A stretch of DNA of 64,000 bases. Origin: Palsa-744 sp963734815. GTDB taxonomy: Bacteria; Actinomycetota; Thermoleophilia; Solirubrobacterales; Solirubrobacteraceae. Under the pieces are notes generated by a model. That model ran no database searches. It worked only from the letters and a program-made list of their open reading frames with translations, and was not told where the DNA came from. The stretch lies in NCBI GenBank assembly GCA_963734815.1, contig CAVTIH010000003.1, positions 62,001 through 126,000 of the forward strand, given 5' to 3'. A program made the translations under genes and the position numbers. How positions within the stretch are numbered: the first letter of the stretch is position 1; each line of letters begins with the position of its first letter. Positions 49,244 to 57,642 of this stretch are shown piece by piece.

Positions 49244-52200
49244 GCCACCCCGGCCCCGGGGCGCTCCTGGGAGTCGCCCGGCGTCGGGACAGCCGCATGC
49301 TCTCCGTGCGCGTGATTCGCCGGGGAGTCGGCGGCGGGCGCGGCACCCTCGGCCCCCTCTCCGCCCCGGTGAGCGGCATCCGTGCTCACCGTTTCACGCC
49401 CGCGGTGGAGCTCCTGCAGGCACAGCACCGGCGGGGGGCCGGACTGGCGGGCGGAGGAGATCGCGCGCGCGGCGGAGACGCCGGCGGCGAGCGTGGTGAG
49501 GCAGGGAATGCCGCGGGTGACGGCGGCGCGGCGGATCTGCCAGCCGTCGGTGCGCGCGCCCGAGCCGGTGGGGGTATTGACGACCAGGTCGACGTCGCCG
49601 CGCTCGATCCAGTCGAGCACGTGGGACCCACCCTCGGAGACCTTGTTGAGCGCCTGCGCCGGGATCCCCATGCGCGCGATCGCCTCAGCGGTGCCGCGCG
49701 TGGCGAGGATCCGAAAGCCGTTCTCGTGCAGGCGCTCGGCGATCGCGAAGGCTCCCGCCTTGTCGGCGTCGGTGACCGAGATGAAGACGGTGCCGTGCAA
49801 CGGCAGCGGGCAACCGGCGGCGGCCTGCGCCTTGGCGAACGCGGTGGGGAAGTCGCGCGCGATCCCCATCACCTCCCCGGTCGAGCGCATCTCCGGCCCA
49901 AGCACCGCGTCGGAGCCCTCGAAGCGGTCGAACGGCAGCACCGCCTCCTTGACCGAGACGTGGTCGCCGAAGCCCAGCCCTTCGCGCTCGCGCGGCAGGT
50001 GCAGCGCGGCGATCGACTCGCCCAGCATCACGCGGCAGGCGAGCTTCGCCAGCGGCAGGCCGACGGCCTTGGAGACGAACGGCACTGTGCGCGAAGCGCG
50101 GGGGTTGGCCTCGATCACGTACAACTGGCCGTCGACGACGGCGTACTGCACGTTCAGCAGCCCCACCACTCCGATCGCCAGCGCGAGCTCGCGCGTGGCA
50201 GCGCGAATCTGATCGAGCATCTCCCCCCCCAGCGAGTGCGGCGGCAACACGCAGGCGGAGTCGCCGGAGTGCACGCCGGCCTCCTCCACGTGCTGCATGA
50301 TCCCCCCGATCCACACCTCCCGCCCGTCGCACAGCGCGTCGACGTCCAGCTCGATCGCGTTCTCCAGGAAGCGGTCGAGGAAGATCTTGCCGGTGTCCTC
50401 GCCCACCTCGCGGCGCAGATAGTCGGCGAGGCCCTCGCGCGAGTAGACGATCTCCATCGCGCGGCCCCCAAGCACGTAGGAGGGACGCACCAGCAGCGGG
50501 TAGCCGACCTCCTCCCCACTCTGCAGCGCCTCATCGACCGAGCACGCGGTGGCGTACGGCGGCGCCTGATAGCCGAGGCGGCCGAGTAGCTCGCCGAAGC
50601 GCCCGCGATCCTCGGCGAGGTCGATCGCCTCGACACTCGTGCCGAGCAGCGCCACGCCCGCGGCCGCGAGGCCGGCGGCCAGCTTCAATGGGGTTTGGCC
50701 GCCAAACTGCACGATCACCCCCTCTGGCTGCTCGACCTCGATCACGCCGAGCACATCCTCCAGCGTGAGCGGCTCGAAGTAGAGGCGGTCGGAGGTGTCG
50801 TAGTCGGTGGAAACCGTCTCGGGGTTGCAGTTGATCATCACCGCGTCGCGCCCGGACTCACGCACCGTCATCGCGGCGTGTACACAGCAGTAGTCGAACT
50901 CGATCCCCTGGCCGATGCGGTTGGGACCGGCTCCCAGGATCACGACCGAAGGGCGCTCGCCGCGGCTCACCTCATGGACGGGAGCCCGCTCCCACGCGGA
51001 GTAGTAGTAGGGGGTCTGCGCGGGGAACTCCGCCGCACAGGTGTCCACTGCCTTGAACGTGCGCTCGCCCGCGAACGGGGCATCGGGGTCTTGGGCGAGC
51101 GCGTGCAGCTCGCGCAGAAACCACAGGTCGATCGCAGTGCGCTCGTGCACCTCCTCCAGCGCCACGCCGCGGCGGAAGAGCTCGAGGATCGCCTCGAAGC
51201 GCTCGGGGGCGGGGACGAGCAGACCCTCCAGCAGTTGCTCGTCCGGGAGCGCGCCGAAGCGCGGCGGCTTGTCGAGCTCGCGCGAGCGCAGCGCCTTTGC
51301 GAACGCCTGCCCGAACGTGCGCCCGATCGCCATCGCCTCCCCCACCGACTTCATGTGGGTGGTGAGCGTCGACTCCGCGCCCGGGAACTTCTCGAAGGCG
51401 AAGCGCGGCCACTTCACCACGACGTAGTCGATCGTCGGCTCGAAGCACGCCGGAGTGAGGCGGGTGATGTCGTTGGGGATCTCCTCCAGCAGGTACCCCA
51501 CCGCCAGGCGCGCGGCGATCTTCGCGATCGGGAATCCCGTCGCCTTCGAGGCGAGCGCCGAGGAGCGCGAGACGCGCGGGTTCATCTCGATCACCAGCAC
51601 CTCCTCGGTGGTCGGGTTGACCGCGAACTGGACGTTGGACCCCCCTGTCTCCACCCCCACCGCGCGGATCACCGTGAGCGCCTGGTCGCGCAGGCGCTGG
51701 TAGAGGCTGTCCGGCAGCGTCTGCTGGGGAGCCACGGTGACCGAGTCACCCGTGTGCACGCCCATCGGGTCGACGTTCTCGATCGAGCACACGATCACCA
51801 CGTTGTCCGCGCGGTCGCGCATCACCTCCAGCTCAAACTCGCCCCATCCAATCACCGACTGGTCGATCAGCACCTGTCCGATCGGCGAGGCTTCCAGGCC
51901 CCGCGCGACGATCGTGCGGAACTCCTCCGGCGTGCGCGCAATCCCGCCGCCGCGCCCGCCCAGCGTGTAGGCGGGACGGACGATGCAAGGCAGGCCGATG
52001 TCGGGCAGCGCGTCCAGCGCCTGTGCGAGGCCACGCTTGACGTCAACCCTGTGTTGGCCGAAACGGGGATGCTCGCCGAAGGCGAGTGTCTCCCGGCTTC
52101 GGTCCTCGTCCCAGCCCGACGCGATCGCGCTGGCGGGCATCCGCAAGCCCGCCTCGGCCATCGCCACCCCGAACAGCCTGCGGTCCTCCGCACAGGCGAT

Positions 52201-52566
52201 CGCCTCGTAGTTGGCACCGATCAACTCCACCCCGTTGCGCTCCAGCGTGCCGTCGTCGTGCAGCGCCTTGGCGAGGTTCAGCGCCGTCTGCCCGCCAAGG
52301 GTGGGAAGCAGCGCGTCGGGGCGCTCGCGCTCGATCACCTGCGCCGCGGGCCCTGGCAACAGCGGCTCGATGTACGTCGCGTCCGCCAGCTCCGGGTCGG
52401 TCATGATCGTCGCGGGGTTGGAGTTCATCAGCACGACCTCGTACCCCTCCTCACGCAGCACCTTGCACGCCTGCACACCGGAGTAGTCGAACTCCGCGGC
52501 CTGCCCGATCACGATCGGGCCCGAGCCCAGGATCAGGATGCGGTGGATGTCATCGCGCCGGGGCAT
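49240..52566 (-). CDS. carB: Carbamoyl-phosphate synthase large chain
   Basis: The 1108-residue protein has two ATP-grasp halves (ILGSGPIVIGQAAEFDYSGVQ; LGAGPNRIGQGIEFDYC) and a C-terminal allosteric MGS domain (FISVTDADKAGAFAIAERL). It makes carbamoyl phosphate for pyrimidines and arginine. About 25 extra residues sit before the IVRPAYTLGGRGGGIA motif. They include copy F of the palindromic element, read in a third frame (DRSRETLAFGEHPRFGQ, about residues 155-170). The C-terminus carries an extra Gly/Ala/His-rich tail of about 50 residues. Confidence 0.97.
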   Translation of the reverse strand: MPRRDDIHRILILGSGPIVIGQAAEFDYSGVQACKVLREEGYEVVLMNSNPATIMTDPELADATYIEPLLPGPAAQVIERERPDALLPTLGGQTALNLAKALHDDGTLERNGVELIGANYEAIACAEDRRLFGVAMAEAGLRMPASAIASGWDEDRSRETLAFGEHPRFGQHRVDVKRGLAQALDALPDIGLPCIVRPAYTLGGRGGGIARTPEEFRTIVARGLEASPIGQVLIDQSVIGWGEFELEVMRDRADNVVIVCSIENVDPMGVHTGDSVTVAPQQTLPDSLYQRLRDQALTVIRAVGVETGGSNVQFAVNPTTEEVLVIEMNPRVSRSSALASKATGFPIAKIAARLAVGYLLEEIPNDITRLTPACFEPTIDYVVVKWPRFAFEKFPGAESTLTTHMKSVGEAMAIGRTFGQAFAKALRSRELDKPPRFGALPDEQLLEGLLVPAPERFEAILELFRRGVALEEVHERTAIDLWFLRELHALAQDPDAPFAGERTFKAVDTCAAEFPAQTPYYYSAWERAPVHEVSRGERPSVVILGAGPNRIGQGIEFDYCCVHAAMTVRESGRDAVMINCNPETVSTDYDTSDRLYFEPLTLEDVLGVIEVEQPEGVIVQFGGQTPLKLAAGLAAAGVALLGTSVEAIDLAEDRGRFGELLGRLGYQAPPYATACSVDEALQSGEEVGYPLLVRPSYVLGGRAMEIVYSREGLADYLRREVGEDTGKIFLDRFLENAIELDVDALCDGREVWIGGIMQHVEEAGVHSGDSACVLPPHSLGGEMLDQIRAATRELALAIGVVGLLNVQYAVVDGQLYVIEANPRASRTVPFVSKAVGLPLAKLACRVMLGESIAALHLPREREGLGFGDHVSVKEAVLPFDRFEGSDAVLGPEMRSTGEVMGIARDFPTAFAKAQAAAGCPLPLHGTVFISVTDADKAGAFAIAERLHENGFRILATRGTAEAIARMGIPAQALNKVSEGGSHVLDWIERGDVDLVVNTPTGSGARTDGWQIRRAAVTRGIPCLTTLAAGVSAARAISSARQSGPPPVLCLQELHRGRETVSTDAAHRGGEGAEGAAPAADSPANHAHGEHAAVPTPGDSQERPGAGVA
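52058..52102 (+). repeat. 45-bp palindromic element, copy F (in carB)
   Basis: It starts CCGAAACGGGGATGCTCGCC and ends GTCTCCCGGCTTCGG, identical to copy D except for one loop base (GAA against GAG). It is read antisense and in a different frame from copies B and C, giving RSRETLAFGEHPRFG inside the first ATP-grasp half of CarB. Confidence 0.9.
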
Positions 52567-52700
52567 CTCAGACGTGGGGCCCGAGTTCCCCGGCGCACGT
52601 ATATGTTCTTTTTGAAATATGTGCGCGATTGCGCACGCCTCTCAAATTTTTAATACACATACGTGGCCCTGCCGATTCCCCCGTCACGACGGAAGCCCGC

Positions 52701-52739
52701 CCATCCCGACCCCCCTTGTGGGGGTCCCCCATTAAAATC
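52701..52739. repeat. Intergenic hairpin repeat, copy 2 (GACCCCC family)
   Basis: The core GACCCCCCTTGTGGGGGTC (52708-52726) has the same flanks as copy 1 near 23.85 kb. It lies in the 192-bp gap between carA and carB. The rest of that gap is unusually AT-rich (52594-52665) and has a GTGCGC-AATC-GCGCAC hairpin near 52621-52636. Confidence 0.8.
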
Positions 52740-52758
52740 CCTATTCCCCGTGCGCGCG

Positions 52759-53901
52759 TCACGCAGTCGCCTCCGCGATCCGCGCCAGGAAGCGGTCGAA
52801 CAGGTACATGCTGTCGTGCGGGCCCGGCCCCGCCTCGGGGTGGTACTGCACCGACCCGCCCGGCACGTCCAGCAGCTCCAGGCCCTCCACCGTGCGGTCG
52901 TAGAGGTTGACGTGCGAGAGCTGCGCCGCGCCGAAGTCGGTCTGCCAGCGCACGGGCTTTGAGCTCTCGATCCTGCCCTGCCCGCTTGGGCCAACCACCG
53001 CGAAGCCATGGTTCTGAGAGGTGATCTCCACGCGCCCCGTTTGCAGGTCCTTCACCGGGTGGTTGGCGCCGCGGTGGCCGAAGGGGAGCTTGAAGGTCTG
53101 CAGACCCAGCGCTCTGCAGAGCAGCTGGTGGCCGAGGCAGATCCCCCACACCGGTTTGCGCCCGATCAGTTCGCGCACAGTGTCCGTTATGTATCCCAGC
53201 GCCGCCGGGTCACCCGGGCCGTTCGCCAGCAGGATCGCGTCCGCGTCGCTGCCCAGCAGCTCCGCTGCCGGCGTCGCGCACGGGTACAGCGACACGCGCG
53301 CGCCGCGCTTCACCAGGTTGCGCACGATCGAGCCCTTGATCCCCGTGTCGATCACCGCGATCCTGGGGCCATCGCCGTCGCCGTGGTGGCTGATCTCGGT
53401 GGGGCTCACCACGGCCGCGAGGTCCTGCCCGTCCATCCGCGGCTCCGCCTCGATCAGCGCGCGGGCTTCGTTGAGGTCCACGCTCGCGGGGAAGATCCCC
53501 CCGCGCATCGAGCCCTGCTCCCGGATGTGGCGCACCAGCGCGCGCGTGTCCACGCCGGTGATCCCCTGCACGCCGCAGTCCGCCAGCCACTGCAGCCAGC
53601 CCCGCTCGGCGCTGGGCGCGTCCTCGTTGTCGCACGCCGCGCGCATGATTGCGCCCCGCGCCCACGCGCGCTCGGACTCCATCGCCTCGCCGCTCACCCC
53701 GTAGTTGCCGATGTGCGGGTAGGTGAAGGTGATCAGCTGGCCCGCAAACGAGGGGTCGCTCATCGACTCCTGGTATCCCGACATGCCGGTCGTGAACACC
53801 ACCTCGCCCACCGCGGGGCGGGCGGGATCCGATCCCGCGCACGCCTCACCGTCGAAGCGGGCGCCGTCCTCCAGCAGCACGTATGCGGTGGGCTCGGTCA
53901 C
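52759..53901 (-). CDS. carA: Carbamoyl-phosphate synthase small chain
   Basis: The 380-residue protein has the CarA N-terminal domain (AYVLLEDGARFDGEACAG, VVFTTGMSGYQESMSDPSF, GVQGITGVDTRALVRHIRE) and a class I glutaminase domain with Cys in GICLGHQLLCRALG and His/Glu in VQYHPEAGPGPHDS. It feeds ammonia from glutamine to CarB. The GTG start at 53901 overlaps the upstream hydrolase stop as GTGA. It is separated from carB by 192 bp, longer than other gaps in this operon. Confidence 0.96.
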   Translation of the reverse strand: MTEPTAYVLLEDGARFDGEACAGSDPARPAVGEVVFTTGMSGYQESMSDPSFAGQLITFTYPHIGNYGVSGEAMESERAWARGAIMRAACDNEDAPSAERGWLQWLADCGVQGITGVDTRALVRHIREQGSMRGGIFPASVDLNEARALIEAEPRMDGQDLAAVVSPTEISHHGDGDGPRIAVIDTGIKGSIVRNLVKRGARVSLYPCATPAAELLGSDADAILLANGPGDPAALGYITDTVRELIGRKPVWGICLGHQLLCRALGLQTFKLPFGHRGANHPVKDLQTGRVEITSQNHGFAVVGPSGQGRIESSKPVRWQTDFGAAQLSHVNLYDRTVEGLELLDVPGGSVQYHPEAGPGPHDSMYLFDRFLARIAEATA

Positions 53902-54437
53902 AAGATCAGCCTCTGCACTGCCTTGAACTCCGGGGTGCCCGCGCGCTCCAGCAGCTCGAACAGGGCTGCCTCCACCGTGGTGATCACCGCGCCGGCACGC
54001 TCCATGCGCTCCAGGCCCCGCTCGTAGTCGAGCATGTGGCGCGAGCCGACCGCGTCCGCCGGGACGTGCACCTCGATGCCGCGCCCCAGCAAGTCGTGGA
54101 CGGTCTGGGAGACGCACACGTGGGTCTCGATCCCGCACACCACGGCCTGGGTGCGCCCGTTCGGGGCAATCTCCGAGCGGTCGAAGCCCTCCGCGCGCGC
54201 GGCGGAGAAGACGCTCTTCTCGATCAGCGGCTCGTCCTCCAGGCCGAGCTCGGGGACGGTATGGCCGAGGCCCTTCGGGTACTGCTCGCTCACGAGTGCG
54301 GGCAGCCCGAGGATGCGCGCGCCCTGCACCAACTTGGCGCACGAGCTCACCACGCCGTCGAAGGATGCGTAGCCGCGGAACGCCTCCTGGACGTCCACCA
54401 CCACCAGCGCCGCGTGCTCGCGCGAGAGCAGACTCAT
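53898..54437 (-). CDS. Isochorismatase-like cysteine hydrolase in the pyr operon
   Basis: The 179-residue protein has the isochorismatase-fold triad: Asp in ALVVVDVQEAF, Lys in SEQYPKGLGHT and Cys in AVVCGIETHVCVSQT. Close relatives include YcaC/ISOC-type proteins and nicotinamidase-related hydrolases. It is coupled to pyrC by ATGA (start 54437) and to carA by GTGA, so it is co-translated with pyrimidine biosynthesis enzymes. A role in removing a damaged or side-product metabolite such as a ureido or carbamoyl compound is a reasonable guess, not shown. Confidence 0.88.
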   Translation of the reverse strand: MSLLSREHAALVVVDVQEAFRGYASFDGVVSSCAKLVQGARILGLPALVSEQYPKGLGHTVPELGLEDEPLIEKSVFSAARAEGFDRSEIAPNGRTQAVVCGIETHVCVSQTVHDLLGRGIEVHVPADAVGSRHMLDYERGLERMERAGAVITTVEAALFELLERAGTPEFKAVQRLIL

Positions 54438-55918
54438 ACGGCCACCACCCGGCCAGTGCGCGGTGTGTGCGCATCTGCGCCGTCCACCGCTGCTCGGTAT
54501 GCCACCGCGCCGGCGGCCACCGTCAGCAGCACCCTCCCGCGCAGGCGCCTCCCGGCGAAGCAGCAGTTCGCCGAGCGGCTTTGCCAGCCGTGCTCGCCGG
54601 CCACCCATTCGGCATCGAGATCGATCAGCGCGATATTGGCCTCCGCGCCCGGCGCGATCGTCGGGACGGGGAGTCCGAACAGCCCGGCGCCGGCGGTCAT
54701 CCGTTCGAGCAGCACCCCCAGGCCCAGCACGCCCGGCAGCACCAGCTCCGTGTAGAGCGCGGCGAACGCCGTCTCCAACCCGGTCGTCCCCATCGGGGCC
54801 TCGGTGAACGCCAGCGCCTTCTCCGCTTGCGCGTGCGGCGCGTGATCGGTGGCGACGCAGTCGATCGTGCCCGCTCGCAGCGCCTCGACCAGCGCCTTGC
54901 GATCGGCCTCGGTGGCAAGCGGGGGGTTCATCTTTGCGCGTGTGTCCAGACCATGACCTACCCCCCCCTTGACCCCACCCTCGTCAACTCCAACCCCGCC
55001 GACCCCTTCCCGGATCCCGCGCACCGCCTCCTCTGTCAGCAGCAGGTGATGCGGAGTCGCCTCCGCGCTCACCCCCACGCCGCGTGCCTTCGCCGCCGCC
55101 ACCGCCTGCACCGAAGCCACGCAGCTGAGGTGCTGGAAGTGCACCCGCGTGCCCTCGCTGCCGGCGAGCACCGCGTCGCGGGCGACCATGCTCGCCTCGC
55201 TGGCGCAGGGGATGCCGGGGATGCCCAGTTCCGCGCTGAGCGCCCCCTCGTGCATCGCGCCCCCGCGCGAGAGCGAGCGATCCTCCTCGTGCAGCGCGAT
55301 CGTGCCGCCCCACTTGCGCTGACACTGGAGCGCTTTGCGCAGCACCCCCGCGTCCGCGACCGGGTGCCCGTCGTCGGTGAAGCCGAGCGCTCCCTGCTCG
55401 CGCAGCGCTTCCATCTCGGTCAGCTGCTCCCCATCGAGGGCGCACGTGAGCGCTCCGAGGTTGCCCACCGGCACGTGCGCCTGCCCAGCGGCCTTCTCCC
55501 GCACGGCGCGCAGCAGCTCCGGGGAGTCGATCGGCGGGTCGGTGTTCGGCATTGCGATCACCGCTCCGTACCCGCCTGCGGCGGCGGCCCTGGTGCCGCT
55601 CTCGATGTCCTCCTTGTGCTCCTGACCGGGACTGCGCAGGTGCACGTGCGGATCGAAGAACGCCGGCAGCGCGTACAGGCGGCCTTCGCCCTCGACGACC
55701 TCGAGCTCCCCCGCCGCCGCCGGTCCCGCGGGCCGCACTGCCGGGGGGAGCGTCTCTGGGGAGAGCGTCCCCGGCGCGCCCAGCTGCGCGATCGCGCCAC
55801 CACGCACCAGCACATCGAAGCGCCCGTCCACGCCAGCCCATGGGTCCAACAGATGCACGTCACGCAGCAGCAGCTCGGCAGCGGGAGCCGAAGAACGAAC
55901 CAACGAGGGCGCGCTCAT
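54434..55918 (-). CDS. pyrC: Dihydroorotase
   Basis: The 494-residue class I dihydroorotase has the metal motif FFDPHVHLRSPGQEHKEDI, AMPNTDPPIDS, FTDDGHPVADAG, EATPHHLLLTEEAV and the catalytic region CVATDHAPHAQAEK. It cyclises carbamoyl aspartate to dihydroorotate. A Gly-rich loop of about 25 residues (REGVGGVGVDEGGVKGG) interrupts the segment before TRAKMNPPL. It begins the visible pyr run; pyrB and pyrR are not in the window. The 46-bp gap to RNase Z suggests transcription from further upstream. Confidence 0.95.
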   Translation of the reverse strand: MSAPSLVRSSAPAAELLLRDVHLLDPWAGVDGRFDVLVRGGAIAQLGAPGTLSPETLPPAVRPAGPAAAGELEVVEGEGRLYALPAFFDPHVHLRSPGQEHKEDIESGTRAAAAGGYGAVIAMPNTDPPIDSPELLRAVREKAAGQAHVPVGNLGALTCALDGEQLTEMEALREQGALGFTDDGHPVADAGVLRKALQCQRKWGGTIALHEEDRSLSRGGAMHEGALSAELGIPGIPCASEASMVARDAVLAGSEGTRVHFQHLSCVASVQAVAAAKARGVGVSAEATPHHLLLTEEAVRGIREGVGGVGVDEGGVKGGVGHGLDTRAKMNPPLATEADRKALVEALRAGTIDCVATDHAPHAQAEKALAFTEAPMGTTGLETAFAALYTELVLPGVLGLGVLLERMTAGAGLFGLPVPTIAPGAEANIALIDLDAEWVAGEHGWQSRSANCCFAGRRLRGRVLLTVAAGAVAYRAAVDGADAHTPRTGRVVAV

Positions 55919-55964
55919 TGGGTACGCGCCCGGCGAGGCATCGATTCTGTGCGAGTCGGCAAGC

Positions 55965-56972
55965 TCATTGCATTATCGAGGACGCCACGGCCGGCGTGTC
56001 TTCTGCCGGCTCGCCGCTCCCGTTCGCGACCGGCGCGGGGCGGTTCGACCAACGCTCGAGCCGCGCGGGGCCGCGCTCGGGGAACGGGATCTCCACCGTG
56101 TCGAAGTCCCGCGCCACCTCGGCGGCTACGAACGACGCGCGCGCCTCATCGCGCACCTCGCGGCCCGCATAGCGCGTGGAGAGGTGCGTGAGCACCAGCA
56201 TCCTCGCCTCCGCCCCGCGCGCCAGCTCCGCCGCCTGGCGCGCCGTGCTGTGGCCGGTTTCGCGCGCGCGCTCCGCCTCCTCCTCGGTGAACGTCGCCTC
56301 GTGCACCAGCACATCCGCCTGGTGCGCCGCAATCGCCAGCGCCTCGCACGGGGCGGTGTCGCCGGAGAGCACGACCTTGCGGCCCTCGCGCGCGGGACCC
56401 ACCACCTGCTCGGGTGACACCCCGTTCACGCTCTCGCCGCGCACCAGCCGCCCGAAGTCCGGCCCGGGCTTCACGCCCAACCGCTCCGCCAGCGCCGGGT
56501 CCAGTTCGCCGGGGCGAGCGTCCTCGACGATCACGTACCCGACCGCGCCGGCGCGGGTGTGGTTGACCGGCACCGCCGCCACCCGGTAGCCCTCGCGCTC
56601 GACCGCCTCCGCCGGCGCCAGCTCCACCACGCTCAGCTCATACGGCAACCGCCGACCGTAGATGAAGCGGGTGTCCGCCATCAACTGCTTGAGCCCCACC
56701 GGCCCATACACGGTCAGCGGCTGCTCGCGGTCGCGCAGCCCGAAGGACTTCAACATCCCCGGCAGCCCCAACCAGTGGTCGGCGTGGAAGTGGGTGATGA
56801 ACACGCACTCCAGGTCCGCCAGCCCCACCGAGCGCAGCAGCTGGCGCTGCGTGCCCTCGCCGCAGTCGAACAGCAGCCGCTCGCCCCCGCGGCGCACCAG
56901 CACCGCGGGCAGCCCCCGGCGAGCGCTCGGCACCGAGCCCCCGGTCCCCGCGAAGAACAGCGAAAGATCCAT
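55965..56972 (-). CDS. rnz: Ribonuclease Z
   Basis: The 335-residue metallo-beta-lactamase nuclease begins MDLSLFFAGTGGSVPSARRG and has FDCGEGTQRQLLRSVG, the zinc motif ITHFHADHWLGLPG, VLSGDTAPCEAL and VLTHLSTRYAG. It cleaves the 3' trailer of tRNA precursors lacking encoded CCA, fitting the tRNA-Arg in this window, which has no genomic CCA. ATG 56972 is taken because it begins the fold; longer frames are Arg/Pro-rich. Confidence 0.93.
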   Translation of the reverse strand: MDLSLFFAGTGGSVPSARRGLPAVLVRRGGERLLFDCGEGTQRQLLRSVGLADLECVFITHFHADHWLGLPGMLKSFGLRDREQPLTVYGPVGLKQLMADTRFIYGRRLPYELSVVELAPAEAVEREGYRVAAVPVNHTRAGAVGYVIVEDARPGELDPALAERLGVKPGPDFGRLVRGESVNGVSPEQVVGPAREGRKVVLSGDTAPCEALAIAAHQADVLVHEATFTEEEAERARETGHSTARQAAELARGAEARMLVLTHLSTRYAGREVRDEARASFVAAEVARDFDTVEIPFPERGPARLERWSNRPAPVANGSGEPAEDTPAVASSIMQ

Positions 56973-57637
56973 GTTCGCAACGGTAGCGTTGCGCGGCGAC
57001 GGGAGGGTGGCGCGGGGCGGAACGAGCGGTCGCGGGAGCCGAGCGGATGGCGCCGCGGCCCGCCGACTGTGCATCCCGAGAGTCGGTGAGGGCCGACGAA
57101 TCTCCGCAAATAGCGTGTTGCCAGCGTATCCCCCACCGGTATCAGCCGCCTCCGTATGTATCGTTTTGCAGGATGAAAGGGCTTTCGCATCCCGCACAGT
57201 CGATGGGCGCCACGCTCACGCCGGCGGCTTCGGCTGAGAGAGCCACAACCGAAAGGAGACGCGGCTATTCGCCTCGACCATCTGCGCTGCCGGGCCCCAC
57301 CCGGCAGGTAATGGACCGCCGGTTCTCGCGACCGGGGAGCACTCCCTGGAGATCCGCGGCCCGCCCGGCACAAGACGCTCGCGGAGGCTCCGCGAGCCGC
57401 GGCGGCATCGAGCCACCCCATTCGCCATCCGGCGAAGCACGCTTGGCGGCAACGACAGGGCGGCAGCACAAAACCGCCCTTGCCGCCATCCGAGACGCAT
57501 GTTCTGCGCCCCCCGGCGAGACATGCACCGCAACGACGACGCGGGGCGGCGCATACCCGTCCCCTCCGGCATCAGACGAGGCACGCAAGCGCGTCCGTCT
57601 CCGCGATTAGGCGCCCCGGCGCATCCCACCACAAGAT
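56973..57637. other. 665-bp region without a recognised gene
   Basis: No family-like coding sequence is seen. A plus-strand frame at 57174-57610 is open but is Arg/Pro/Ala-rich, with no convincing ribosome site. Structured motifs are a 21-bp palindrome (GCTCGCGGAG-G-CTCCGCGAGC, 57377-57397) and the hairpin AGGGCGG...CCGCCCT (57457-57480) with an A-rich loop. It may hold promoters, or an unrecognised structured RNA or small gene. Confidence 0.4.
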
Positions 57638-57642
57638 TGGAG

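Noticed and set aside
50695..52653. 652-residue plus-strand frame opposite carB
   Set aside because: CarB is intact and recognisable across this span; the opposite frame has no domain features.
57174..57610. Possible plus-strand gene in the gap upstream of rnz
   Set aside because: Arg/Pro/Ala-rich, no convincing ribosome site, no recognised motif; kept only as a note in the gap entry.
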